Source of the DNA: Triticum aestivum
Taxonomy: Eukaryota; Streptophyta; Magnoliopsida; Poales; Poaceae
DNA length: 64,000 bases
Assembly (NCBI RefSeq): GCF_018294505.1
Contig: NC_057814.1
Coordinates: 297,955,072-298,019,071 of the forward strand
Direction of reading: 5' to 3'
The notes below the pieces were generated by a model, which saw nothing but the letters and a program-made list of their open reading frames with translations, did not search any database and was not told where the DNA came from. Shown here in pieces: positions 22,870 through 33,587 of the stretch. Positions within the stretch are counted from its first letter, which is position 1, and every line of letters starts with the position of its first letter. Both the position numbers and the translations under genes were made by a program.

Positions 22870-24446
22870 GGGCGAAGCAGGACACGGAAAGTCGTCGCAA
22901 AGGCAAAAAGGCCAAGAAGACCGGAAATGACTACCCTCCCGCGTGCTTCACTCTAAGTCAGGAGGAGATCGAGCAGTTTTTCACCTGCCTCGTAGGAGTA
23001 AAACTTCCTTACGGTTACGCGGGGAAGATAAGCAGATACCTAGACCTAGCGAAGCTGAAGTTCAGCGGGATGAAGTCTCACGACTGTCACGTGCTGATGA
23101 CGCAGATACTTCCAGTTGCAATCCGTGGGATCATGGACGCGCACGTCCGTGAAACGCTATTTGGCCTATGCAACTTTTTCGAGGTCATCTCTCGGAAGTC
23201 TGCTGGCGTGAGGCAACTCAGAAGGCTACAGGAAGAGATCGTGGTGATACTATGCGAGCTTGAGATGTACTTCCCGCCCGCATTCTTCGACGTTATGGTG
23301 CATCTGCTGGTCCATATCGTGGACGATATCATCCAACTCGGGCCGACGTTCCTGCACAGCATGATGCCGTTCGAAAGGATGAATGGTGTCATCAAAGGAT
23401 ACGTTCGCAACATGTCACGTCCAGAGGGAAGCATAGCCAGGGGCTTTCTGACCGAAGAGTGCATCTCCTACTGCACGAATTATCTAGGCATCGAGAACCC
23501 CGTTGGTCTGCCCGTCAACAGGCACCTCGGCAGGCTCGCTGGATGGGGTCACCGTGAGGGTCGCCGCGAAATGCATGTCGACTTCAAGGGTCGACTCGCC
23601 GAATTTGAAAGAGCAAACCTAGTCGCGCTACAACACATAGACGTGGTCGATCCTTGGGTGGTAGAGCACAAAACCCTTATTAAGAAGACGTACAATGACC
23701 GAGGCCAACAGAGGACGGACGGAGATATACTCAAAGAGCACAACTCATGTTTCACGCGTTGGTTCAAGCAGAAGCTTCTGTCGTACCCTTTACATGAGGA
23801 TTCTTCCGCGGAAGAACAACTCATATTCGCCTTGTCACAGGGCGCCAAGCACAACCTGATGACCTATGAGGCGTACGATATCAACGGCTACACATTCTAC
23901 ACCGAGGCCAAGGACATGAAGAGCGATGGTTATCAGAACTCCGGGGTAACGATGGAATCCTACACCGGTAACGACAAGGACAGATACTACGGAAGGATCG
24001 AGGAGATCTGGGAGCTGAGCTACGCTGGAGAGAAGGTCCCGATGTTCCGTGTCAGATGGGCCAAGAGCGTCCTAAAAGAAGACCGGTATTTCACCACCAT
24101 GGTTATACCTGAAGCCAAATCCAAGACCGCAGGCGCAAACGTCACCGCGAAAAATGAGCCATGGGTACTGGCTTCCCAAGTGGACCAATGCTTCTTCAGT
24201 ACCGACCCGTCAAAGCCCAGTCGTGTTGTCGTGAGGAGAGGCAAAAGGAAGATCATCGGAATGGATGGAGTAGCCAATGAGCAAGACTTCGACAAGTACG
24301 GCGACCCGAGAATCGAACATGATGACGATGATGAAGTAGCAGCATACTCCACAAGAAGAAGCAGGACCACCCTACCTAAAGGACGTCCGTTCCACAGAAG
24401 AACTCCATTTGCGAAAAAGAAGGGCAAGAAGATTGTGAACAGATAG
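20865..24446 (+). pseudogene. CACTA transposase, TNP2 type (single in-frame stop)
   Basis: 1193 codons in one frame, interrupted only by TGA at 21855-21857 (codon 331). The N-terminal ~75 residues form the transposase-associated domain with cysteines IRCPCRRC; then an acidic Asp/Glu/His-rich linker; a TNP2 domain with STDGVNPFG and GNDINLYLGLLKEEL (likely catalytic Asp380 and Asp430) and NVCESLLGTLLNMP (likely catalytic Glu620); a poly-Asp run from a GAT microsatellite (22831-22868); a DUF4218-like region (RLQEEIVVILCELEMYFPP, RMNGVIKGYVRN); a DUF4216-like region (YYGRIEEIWEL); and a basic tail. It would cut and rejoin DNA at the element ends in the nucleus. The stop lies between the associated domain and TNP2 and looks like a CGA-to-TGA change. 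The ATG follows a predicted 5' intron. Confidence 0.9.
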
Positions 24447-24810
24447 CTAGCTAAGATCGATTGTATTTAAATCGTAGCCTTCATTTCTCGATTGTATTTC
24501 ATGGGCACTTTTTGAAGTATCATGAATATTTTTAAATTTCATGGACACTCGATCTCGATCCCCCTCCATCTCGATCGCTAGCTATCCCACCTCGCCAAAT
24601 CCGGTCCCCCTCGCCGCCGAGCACCCCCCGGTCCACCGGCCCCCCGCACCCCGCGCACCCTCCCCCGCTCCACCGGCATTACTGTTTGATGATATATTTT
24701 AAAAAATATTACTGTCTTATAAAAAATATTACTGTTATGATTTAAACAAGTTTGAACATATTTAAACACAAATAAATATCAAACAGCATTTTAAATGCAT
24801 AAAAAAAATT
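24447..24810. other. Transposase 3' flank, AT-rich
   Basis: Holds the likely 3' UTR, a Pro/Gly-coding GC patch (24590-24680) and an AT-rich stretch with two AAAAAATATTACTGT copies. I see no gene. Confidence 0.5.
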
Positions 24811-24884
24811 GTGGAGCCTGGGAATCGAACCCAGGACCTCCTGGTGTGAGAACTGGCTGCTGACCAGTCGAGCTAGTAGAGGGA
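24811..24884 (-). other. tRNA-like sequence inside the CACTA element
   Basis: On the minus strand the stretch has an A-box-like TAGCTCGACTGG and a good B box GGTTCGATTCC within an intact T arm (CTGGG, seven-base loop, CCCAG). The acceptor ends do not pair and no clear anticodon arm forms, so it is not a functional tRNA. It may be a tRNA-derived relic or an internal RNA polymerase III promoter. Confidence 0.45.
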
Positions 24885-24947
24885 ACTTGGTGTGGATCAG
24901 GTAAGGTGGAAGATAACCTGTTGGCTAGAGCAGAAATCAAAAAAAAA

Positions 24948-24984
24948 TACTAATGGCGCACCAGGGTGAGGTGCGCCATTAGTA
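24948..24984. repeat. Isolated subterminal-type hairpin in mid-element
   Basis: TACTAATGGCGCACC and its inverse with a short loop, identical in style to the terminal arrays but more than 4 kb from either, just before the GC-rich gap region. Confidence 0.8.
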
Positions 24985-25073
24985 TGGATGTACCTGTTGG
25001 ATAACCTATCCCCTCTCTCCCTCGCCCTCGCCCTCGATCCCCTTCCCCTCTCCTCTCCCGACGCCGCTGCCCC

Positions 25074-25583
25074 GCCGCCTCGACGCCGCCCCGTCGTCCT
25101 CGTCTCCGCCCCGACGCCCCGACGCCGCGACGCCGCTGCCNNNNNNNNNNNNNNNNNNNNNNNNNNNNNNNNNNNNNNNNNNNNNNNNNNNNNNNNNNNN
25201 NNNNNNNNNNNNNNNNNNNNNNNNNNNNNNNNNNNNNNNNNNNNNNNNNNNNNNNNNNNNNNNNNNNNNNNNNNNNNNNNNNNNNNNNNNNNNNNNNNNN
25301 NNNNNNNNNNNNNNNNNNNNNNNNNNNNNNNNNNNNNNNNNNNNNNNNNNNNNNNNNNNNNNNNNNNNNNNNNNNNNNNNNNNNNNNNNNNNNNNNNNNN
25401 NNNNNNNNNNNNNNNNNNNNNNNNNNNNNNNNNNNNNNNNNNNNNNNNNNNNNNNNNNNNNNNNNNNNNNNNNNNNNNNNNNNNNNNNNNNNNNNNNNNN
25501 NNNNNNNNNNNNNNNNNNNNGCCGCCTCGACGCCGCCCCGTCGTCCTCGTCTCCGCCCCGACGCCCCGACGCCGCGACGCCGC
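25074..25583. repeat. GC-rich tandem repeat with assembly gap
   Basis: 25141-25520 are unknown bases (380). The 63 bp before the gap (25074-25136) and the 63 bp after it (25521-25583) are identical, in a CCGACGCC-rich sequence. The gap therefore spans an unresolved tandem repeat. Frames that run through it are artefacts. Confidence 0.85.
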
Positions 25584-26150
25584 CCTCTCCTCTCCCGACG
25601 CCGCCGCCCCGTCGCCCCGTCGTCCTCGTCTCCTCCCGGACCTCGTCGCACCACCACCAACATCCACAGCGTCGACGTCTTCGTCCCCGACGACGCCCCC
25701 GTCTTCTACGCCCGCGGGTACCCCATCCAAATCACCCCCGCCTCCATTTCCCACCTCTCCCTCTCTGCTCCTAATACAACAATCTGTCCCTATGCGAGCA
25801 ACCATGATTGATGAGGGGGGATTAATACATTAGAAAATCAAGAGGCCAGGGGTGATCCTCCTTTTTTTTAAAGAAAATCAAGAGGCCCACGAGAATCATC
25901 CATTGTAGGAAGAGGAGCCATCGCCATGATGGTTATTTGTTTCTCTATCTAGCACAAATTGTTTATCACCAGATAGTTTAGGCATTTCTATAGATTAATG
26001 AAAGAATGCAAAAGGATGAGACATATATAGGCTTCAGATATCTAATTCGTGACTCCCAGAAAAGTAGAGCAAAAATTTGGTGTGGCGAATGGTTAAATGC
26101 CTGTTAACCACCAAACTAAACTACTAGTGTGGCAACTAGAAATTAAGAGA
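25584..26150. other. Non-coding spacer of the CACTA element
   Basis: GC-rich remainder of the repeat and then ordinary AT-rich sequence. No gene seen. It may hold the start region of the second gene's transcript. Confidence 0.35.
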
Positions 26151-26179
26151 TGCAAAAAAATCGCTGGTGCACTTTGCCT

Positions 26180-26720
26180 GAATTTTGCCATGGCAACTAC
26201 TACAGAATTTTGCCATGGCAATTACTCCAGAATTTGGCCATGTCAAAAACTCGTAGAGATTCTATCCATGGCAACTACTCATAGCAAAGTCTGCCATGGC
26301 AACTTTCATAAAAACATTCAGTTTGCCATGGTACTTGAAATAAGTTTGACATGTTGTGGAAATTTCCGACTTTGCCATGTTTTACATTTGCCGTGTTTTT
26401 AGCTAAGAGCAATCCTACATTTTCCATGTGACCATGGTCCCAAGATTTGCCATGGCAAAAGATTGTAGCTGTGTAAACAAAAAAAAGTGTGATAGCTCAA
26501 AAAATGAGATCTGAACCTACTACACAAAAATTCAGTTATGTATGAAGGTGGCAAAATGTTTGTTTGTTCTGTAAAATAGCATGGCAAATTTTTATCGAAG
26601 AGTTTGTTCTATTTGTATTTATCTAAAGATTAGCATGGCAATTTTCTACATGGCACAATCTTTTAGCATGGCAAAATATAGGATGATAGCATCCTAATTT
26701 TTTCATATGGCAAATATGAA
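26180..26720. repeat. Array of GCCATGGCAA motifs
   Basis: About a dozen copies of the palindromic GCCATGGCAA and single-base variants are spaced 20-60 bp apart. No coding frame fits. Confidence 0.65.
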
Positions 26721-27860
26721 GAAAAGCATCAACTTATACCTGAGGAAAAAATCTGAAGCTAGTGACCTGTGCAAAAAACAGAAAATTAAAAAATCAACGG
26801 CTAATATTAACTCAGTAGTGTCTTAAAATTTCTCAATTTTGTTTGCCAAAAAATAACCTCTGGGTGTAATGAGCAGATAATGAAGAACATATTTGTGTTT
26901 CCAAGTAAATACAGTACCTCCTGCTGTAACTGCGGAGTTCTGAGACAGCACTCTTTTCTTTTAATTTTCAGAACATTTACAGTCTTGCTCACTACTCTGA
27001 TTCTTCTTTATCAGTGGATGCAAAGTCAAAAACAAGAGCTTTTAGGACTTCATGTTTTGAAACCAGTTAAATCATATAGTTTCTGTTATTTTTTCTCATG
27101 CTCCTGTTCTCTGAACATATTAGCTGGAAGCATCACATAGTTTGTTAGCTTTTTACAGACAAGTGTGCTTTGATTTTTGTTTAAGATTGCAGCTATCTTC
27201 ATGTTGTTTGTTCCATAAATATTCTTATATACCATCAAAATAACTTCTGTTAATTATGTTCAGTACTGATGAATTTTTCATTGACTATTTTGAACACTGT
27301 CATTCTCAAGTTAAGTTTGTACTCTGTAACCTCATAACCTCATAAAGAGCAATATATTTGTTTGGCTGTCTTCTGTTAACAATATTTACCCCTGTTCTTT
27401 CATGTGCAATTAGTTTCATTACACTGAAAACTAAGTTTCTGATTTATTTTTTTATACAAGTGTATTTAGTTACTTACTTACTCCTGGTAGCTAATAAGTG
27501 GTTACTCTTTGGACTTTGGTGGTGTATGTATAAAAAAACAGTAGCAAATAAAAAAAGCAGTAGCAAATTAAAAAAACAGTAGCAAAAAATTAGGTATAAA
27601 AACAGTAGCAAATATAGCTAGGGCAATTTTGTTTAGGTATAAAAAACAGTAGCTACAATTTGTAAAAAGCATGAGCAACTGAAAAATCATCCTGAAATAT
27701 AGCTAGGACAAACTTCAGTCTTTTTTTTGTTTGTAACATAAACTACAGTAGTAAATATTTCCTGAAGTAAATATTTTCAGTCATTACAAATATGATACTG
27801 CTTGGAGATGATACTGCTTGGTGTATTTTCCATGTTGTGATGGAGGCCTTTTTTGCCTTG
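26721..27860. other. AT-rich non-coding spacer
   Basis: No gene seen. 27535-27660 holds five or more AACAGTAGCAAA-like units in an A-rich context. Confidence 0.45.
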
Positions 27861-27927
27861 TCCGCCCAAGAGGCCCTTGAGTTTGCCGGAATGTCGATTA
27901 ACTTCCGTTCCGGCAAATTCGGGTACT

Positions 27928-28009
27928 CCATATGTCCTATTTTCAGCAAAGGTCATGCTGAAATTTTCCGTGAATTTTAGCATGACTTTGCTAAAAATAG
28001 GACATATGG
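27928..28009. repeat. Long hairpin upstream of the second CACTA gene
   Basis: Arms 27928-27959 and 27979-28009 (CCATATGTCCTATTTT... and its inverse) pair over about 31 bp with one mismatch and one bulge, around a 19-base loop. The left arm region resembles 20720-20830 in front of the transposase. Confidence 0.75.
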
Positions 28010-28096
28010 GGTACTTGTGACTAATGCATGGGCCGGGGTATCTTAGTAGGTAATTAAGTAGGATCAAGTGCCCCGGCGTACTTGTGACTAATGCAT

Positions 28097-28240
28097 GGCT
28101 TTTAGGGTGCCTCGGTGTCGATAAAAACCGAAATGATGAAAGCTTAGGCTTTTAGGGTGCCTCGGCGTCGAAAAACCCTCAATGATAAAAGCTTAGCTTT
28201 TAGGATGCCTCGGTGTCGACAAACCCTAAATGATGAGACC
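28097..28240 (+). repeat. Three ~50-bp tandem units before the second CACTA gene
   Basis: GCTTTTAGGGTGCCTCGGTG, TCGA and AAATGATGA blocks are repeated three times, ending about 65 bp before the ATG at 28305. Confidence 0.7.
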
Positions 28241-28304
28241 ATGATCTTGTTCCTTGACAATAACCAACTTTTTGACCAAACTTTGTTCCTATTTAGAGAG
28301 AAAC

Positions 28305-31300
28305 ATGGCCAACAACGATGAGGCCGGGGGTTCGGGCGTCGACAAGCCATTCTGGAAGCTGTCCCAGGAGATGGAGGAACAACCTCACTTGTATGAGGAC
28401 GCCGCCTTCCCCACCGATCCTGAGACCACTGATGGTACCGCCGAGGATGACCCCACTGATGCCACCACTGATGGTGCCGCCGAGGATGCCACCACTGATG
28501 ATGGCGGCGCACGCACAGATGGCAGCCAACCGAAGAGGCAACGGGCGGACCGGCCCCCGACCGTGCTCCGCACCCTCAAGGAGGAAGCTACTGAAGTGGA
28601 CTCCGACGGGAATCCAACGGCGCCTGAACGAATAGTCAAGGGGTACTCGCTTCAGCTCGGGTGCATTCTCCGGAGCACCATCTCGATCAACACCGAGAAC
28701 CTGAGGCATCCTGACCGAGGGAATTTGCGCAACCTCCTCTTCACGAAGCTGCACGAACGATACAAGTTCCCCGCTGAATTTGAAAACACAAGCCTCAAAG
28801 GGAATAAAGTGAACAATGCTGCCCTCACGAAGATGAGCAAGGCCCTGTCTACTTGGAAAAGCAATGTGAAGAGAATGATCGAGAAAGGTGAGAGTTATGA
28901 GAAGATCAAGGAGAAAAATCCTTCGATCACCGAAGATGACTACAACGACTTCAAGATCAATTGCTCGAGCACCGCACACTCCGAATCAAGTAAGTGGGGG
29001 AAAGAAATGCGGGAGCTGAACTTAGGGGAACACACACTCGGTCCCGGCGGTTACAGAGTGGCGGAGCCTATATGGGACAAGGAGGAGGCGGACCGTGCCG
29101 AGCAAGGCCTACCGCCCCTCTTCGATAAATACGGTGACAAGCAGACCAGGAACTTTGTCAGGGCCCGGTACAAGAAGGACCCGAAAACAAAGGAGCTTAC
29201 CACGGATCCGAAGACCAGGGCGCTTGAGCTTGTTCTGGTAAGGAATACACCCCCTCGTAATTAGCTCCATATGGTTGCATTCTAATTAATGAAGCCAAAT
29301 TTCTAAATGGTTCACATTCCTTCCGCAGGCGACTGAAAGCAGTAGCGCGGGGTCGACTAAGAGCAACCCTTGGGACACCACTCTAAATAGGGCATTGAAT
29401 GTAATGAAGAACAAGGATAAGCTCAGTAAGCCGACGTCAGCTGGTCGTGTGGCCGGCAAAGGCTTGTCGACAAAATGGTCTTCATACTATGACACTGCTG
29501 GGCGAAAGGAGAAAAAGACCAGCTCGAAAAGCTAGGCGCGCGAGGTTCAAGAACTCAGGGCACAGGTGGCGCGGATTTCGGAGATTGTCCAAGAGAAAGT
29601 GCAACAACAACTCGGAGCGACGATCACCGCCATTGTGCCTACCTTGATCCAGGGGATTAGTGCGTGGATTGCGGGCGGCCAACAGGGGCCGCCCCCGATT
29701 CCTAGCTTCACGGCCAGCAACTCGCAGAACGCGATGGCGGGGCCATTGGTGTCTCCGGCGGAGCCGGCATTGGTGTCTCCGACGCCGGCACGGGAGCTTA
29801 ATGCACCCGGGTGCACGCCGGCCAGCACCTCTGCAGCAAGCGGCCCCTCCGTCAACTGCACGCCCGCCGTTGGCGGTGCCTCGACATTAGCCGAGCTCGA
29901 CGCCATCATCGCGGTAACTAATTAAGCCTCTCTCGGCCGAGGACTTCATCTCCTTGCCTTTGACTGGGCATCCCTAACGCCCTACATGTTTTCGCAGGGC
30001 GCCGCCAACGTTCCGTGCACTCTCCTGCACTTCGTGAACAACGAGTTGGTCGATGTCGCCAAGGGCAAAATCGTTCAACCGGGCAACCCCTTGTTCCACG
30101 GTACCCAGATGCCACCCAACTTGTTCAGGGTTCAACTGGTTCGGGTGCTGCCAGGCTGCGACGAGGTGTTACCTCCGATTCGACCCATGGGGGCCGACGA
30201 TGATGACGTGATGAAGCTCAGCGCCTGCCTGAGCTGGCCCATGCTTTGGCCGAAGAGCCAGATTCGTTTGGGGGCGGGGGACACCACCCCAAAGACAACA
30301 CCGCCAGTCGTGCCGGCGCCAAGTCGGCCCCATGGCAAGACCGCCGCAACGGTGCCGGACATCCCTATGCCACTGGATCCAAACATGCATATGGCACAGG
30401 ATCAGAACGACGACGACGACGATACATTTGCCAACGTCGATCAGTACTTTGCCGATCATGGGGATGGTGGCGACTTCATGGGGCCTCCTTCTCAAGAACC
30501 CAACCCAACAAAAGACGTGTGCGATCTAGCTGGTACCGCGGAGAAGCCAAGTTGCAACAGGCGTCGTCTGCAGTTCAGCTCTCAGGAGACGCCTCCAGCT
30601 GCCGACTTCACCGAGCCTCAGATAGGCGAGGTGCCAAATATGATCAGCCCCAACACACTCAAGAAGGCGGTCTGTGAGCAAAACTCGGTCCCATTACAGG
30701 AGATCAAGAAGAAGGCACGCAAAAGAAAGACTAAAAAGGGTGCAGGCCAGCCGGCACCGAGTACGATCCGTGCTCAGGACGAGCCACCTTCAACTGCGGA
30801 TATCTCGAGGAGGGTGCATGTGGCGGGCAGGCCGATGCTATCGAGAAATATGCTCGATGCTGCAACCGGTGCTATGCGGAGTCTGCATGACAGTGTTCTT
30901 TCTTTGGAGAAGCGGCGTCTCCGAGAGAAGGATGTGGCATACCCGGTTTTCGCGGCCAAGGTGCCAGAGGGCAAGGGCTTTGTGGATAACTCCATCGGGG
31001 GTACGATCGTCCTGCGGTTTGATGAAATCCACGCTATGTTGAACCTTCATCTGCTGCACTACACCTTCGTTCGTCTATTTTCGCTGAGTATGGAGATGCG
31101 GATCATTCGCGACAAGACCCCGGACATCGTGATAGTCGACCCCTTCTACATGCGTGCCAAGATCTTGGGCAGCACTGGGGACCGGCAAGTCACGAGTTCT
31201 TACCTCGAAGGCGTCATTCTGGCAAACCAAGATAAGGACAACTTCCTCGTGCCTTACTTTCCCGAGTAAGTCCTCCCCTCAACCGCCCCCTAACATATGA

Positions 31301-31908
31301 ATTCTTAGATTTCGATCATTTTTCTTTTAACATTCCGTGTTTTCTGCAGTGACACACATTGCACGCTCATCCTCCTAAGCCCCAAATATTCCATGGCCAC
31401 GTATTTCGACCCGGACCGTCAGTCGAACGTAGACTACACAAATGTCAAGAAGGTTCTTGATGATGTTCTCCCCGGCTACGTCAAATCTGGAGGCACCTTC
31501 ACCAGGCCTATTCGTAAGTACGGCAAGCACGTGTTCTCCCACAACACGACGTTCTGCTGCGTCAAGTAGCCGCCTGGCGGTCAGAAGGGTGCCTACTATG
31601 CCATCCATCACATGCTGGCGATCGTACGGGACCATCATCAACTACTGCTACCGAGTAGACTCAAAGATTGGGCCGCGAGCGTGTTGGCAATCCAGGACGC
31701 GGACATCAGACAAGAATTCTTTCGCATCCAGTTGGAGTTTGCGGAAATCATCCATCAAGATGTCCTTCGTACCTCGGGGCAGTTCTACCTCAGAAATCAA
31801 CCGTCCAACAATGACATCGACACAATCCTACAAATGCAGGCTGACAACGCCCGTGGTTTCATGACTCCCACGATAGACGACGGCTTCATCCACGCTCCGG
31901 TCCCTTGA
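28305..31908 (+). pseudogene. Second CACTA gene: Transposase_24-like plus Ulp1-like region (two stops)
   Basis: Four predicted exons (28305-29237, 29329-29913, 29998-31265, 31350-31908), all with GT-AG borders and matching phases, 1115 codons. Exon 1 has an acidic N-terminus and a plant En/Spm transposase-like (Transposase_24) region: GYSLQLGCILRSTISINTEN, KLHERYKFP, then WGKEMRELNLGEH and YIKARYKKDPKTKEL-like sequence. Exon 2 has a coiled coil (EVQELRAQVARISEIVQEKV). Exons 3-4 end in a fold like Ulp1/C48 cysteine proteases: LILLSPKYSMATYFDPDR, then TFCCVK-stop-PPGGQKGAYYAIHHM. The usual catalytic Cys is replaced and the usual Gln codon is a stop, so protease activity is not expected. Stops: TAG 29533-29535 and TAG 31567-31569. 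It is probably the partner that binds subterminal repeats, as TNPA does; the protease reading is less sure. Confidence 0.7.
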
Positions 31909-32146
31909 GTCGAGTCGAAAGCAGTGATGCTGTGTCTAGTTCTGAAACATCGATTGGCTCATGTTGTAATTAAACTTTAATGAACTTGTAGTATGTCTCT
32001 TTGGTTTCGAGAGTCCTTCAACTTAGATGTAATCGATGCTATTAATGTCTTGCTTTTCTCTTCTGATCGTTCTGTTGCATACTTATATATTGCTTATGTA
32101 TTGTCTATGAATTGGTACTAACGTTTCGTTTGGTTACTGCATAGCG

Positions 32147-32401
32147 ATGCCGTGGTATGTCGTGTACAAGGGTAAGGTTCCCGGAGTCTACGACAACTGG
32201 GAGGAGTGTCGGAGACAGGTTCACCGATTCAGCGGTAACAGTTACAAAGGGTATGCCACTAGGGCCGAGGCCGAATCTAGATACGCCCGCTATCTAGCGG
32301 GAGAGGGGAGGGAGCGTTGGAGGAACCGGATGAAGACGAGTTTCATCGTGATGATGCTCATCATGATGACCGCAGCTCTCTTCTATGTGATGGTAGTTTA
32401 G
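32147..32401 (+). CDS. Small protein with RNase H1-type hybrid-binding domain and membrane tail
   Basis: An intact 84-residue ORF. Residues 2-50 match the N-terminal hybrid-binding domain of eukaryotic RNase H1 (also found in caulimovirus viroplasmin): WYVVYKGKVPGVYDNWEEC, QVHRFSG, SYKGYATRAEAESRY. That domain binds RNA-DNA hybrids and double-stranded RNA. No RNase H catalytic part follows; instead residues 63-84 form a hydrophobic segment (FIVMMLIMMTAALFYVMVV) that looks like a C-terminal membrane anchor after a basic stretch (RERWRNRMK). It lies 240 bp after the second gene and 280 bp before the right subterminal array, on the same strand. Role in transposition unknown; it could be the last exon of a longer transcript. 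Confidence 0.7.
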   Translation: MPWYVVYKGKVPGVYDNWEECRRQVHRFSGNSYKGYATRAEAESRYARYLAGEGRERWRNRMKTSFIVMMLIMMTAALFYVMVV

Positions 32402-32683
32402 ATGATCGATATCGACTTGTAATGTGAAGACAAACTCGCGGTCTCGAGACTTGTAATATAATGATTCATACTTATACATTTTGTTCGGTCTTTTCAATTC
32501 GGAGACTAATATGATGAATTGTATTCGGAGACTAAAATGATGAATTGTATTCAGAGACTAATCTTCTATTGTATTCGATGAATCTGTTGTTGATGTGTGT
32601 TGTCTATATTTTGTCCAATTATACATTTCGTAACCTGTGCAAAAAACAGAAAATAAAAAAATAAAAAAAAAACCTAATATTCA

Positions 32684-33024
32684 TACTAATGGCGCATCAC
32701 ATCATAGTGCGCCATTAGTATGCCAAAGGATACTAATGGCGCATCACTAAACAGTGCACCATTAGTATGCCGAAGTTACTAATGGCGCATCCTGCTGTAG
32801 TGCGCCATTAGTATGCCAAAGCACCTGGGTATACATGGCCCCCTAGGAGGCATACTAATGGCGCACTGTTGTATATACTAATGGCGCATCTGGGGTGCGC
32901 CATTAGTATACCAGATACTAATGGCGCACCAGTGGTGCGCCATTAGTAAAATATACTAATGGCGTGCTACTAATGGCGCACCACTAATGCGCCATTAATG
33001 GCCAGATTAGGTGCGCCATTAGTA
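32684..33024 (+). repeat. Right subterminal hairpin array
   Basis: Seven or so ACTAATGGCGCA(T/C)C and GTGCGCCATTAGTA hairpins, inverse partners of the left array. Confidence 0.85.
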
Positions 33025-33026
33025 GG

Positions 33027-33042
33027 CCTTTTTCTAGTAGTG
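33027..33042 (-). repeat. Right terminal inverted repeat of the CACTA element
   Basis: Inverse of CACTACTAGAAAAAGG; followed by CTA (33043-33045). Confidence 0.9.
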
Positions 33043-33045
33043 CTA

Positions 33046-33582
33046 CTACAACTTCGTGATGAACTATAATATGCAAGGGGATGACGAAAATGATTCCCAA
33101 GCTCTTCGCGATGCTAAAATTGGCGAAGGTAGAAATCAAGAAAGAGCATCAAGTGTTGATGGTTAACAAGACCACTAGTTTCAAGAAAAGAGGGCAAGGG
33201 AAAGATAGGCAAGTTCAAGAAGAATGGCAAGCAAGTTGCCACTCCCATGAAGAAGCCCAAAGCTAGACCTAAGCCTGAAACTGAGTGCTTCTACTGCAAA
33301 GGGAATGGTCACTGGAAACGGAACTACCCCAAATGCTTGGCGGATAAGAAGGATGGCAAAGTGAACAAAGTTATATTTGATATACATGTTATTGATGTGT
33401 AATTTACTAATGTTCATTGTAGGCCCTGGGTGTTTGATACCGGTTCAGTTGCTAAGATTAGTAACTCAAAACAGGAGTTACAAAATTAACAGATACTAGT
33501 TGAGGGCGAGGTGACAATGTGTGTTGGAAGTGATTCCAAGGTTAATAGGATCACCATCGCATACTCCCTCTACCTTCAGGAT
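33046..33582 (+). pseudogene. gag: Copia gag C-terminus and protease
   Basis: Continues gag after the CACTA insertion. A CCHC-type knuckle (CFYCKGNGHWKRNYPKC, with the last part altered from the usual spacing) lies at about 33290-33335 and a protease start PWVFDTGSVAKI at about 33425, where the DTG triad is kept. Several frame changes and stops separate the pieces. Confidence 0.65.
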
Positions 33583-33587
33583 TAGTA

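Larger units (their letters stand above)
19754..33042 (+). mobile_element. CACTA (En/Spm) DNA transposon, autonomous type
   Basis: 13,289 bp with perfect 16-bp terminal inverted repeats CACTACTAGAAAAAGG (19754-19769; inverse at 33027-33042) and a 3-bp target duplication CTA (19751-19753 and 33043-33045), inserted in Copia gag. It carries subterminal hairpin arrays at both ends and three genes on the plus strand: TNP2-type transposase, a Transposase_24/Ulp1-like gene and a small hybrid-binding-domain gene. A 380-bp gap of unknown bases lies inside. The transposase has one in-frame stop and the second gene two, so the copy is probably inactive but young in appearance. Confidence 0.93.

Noticed and set aside
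24811..24884. Functional tRNA gene
   Set aside because: Acceptor strands do not pair and no clear anticodon arm forms.
24897..25833. Long frames on both strands through the unknown bases
   Set aside because: They exist only because unknown bases hold no stops and the flanks are a GC-rich repeat.
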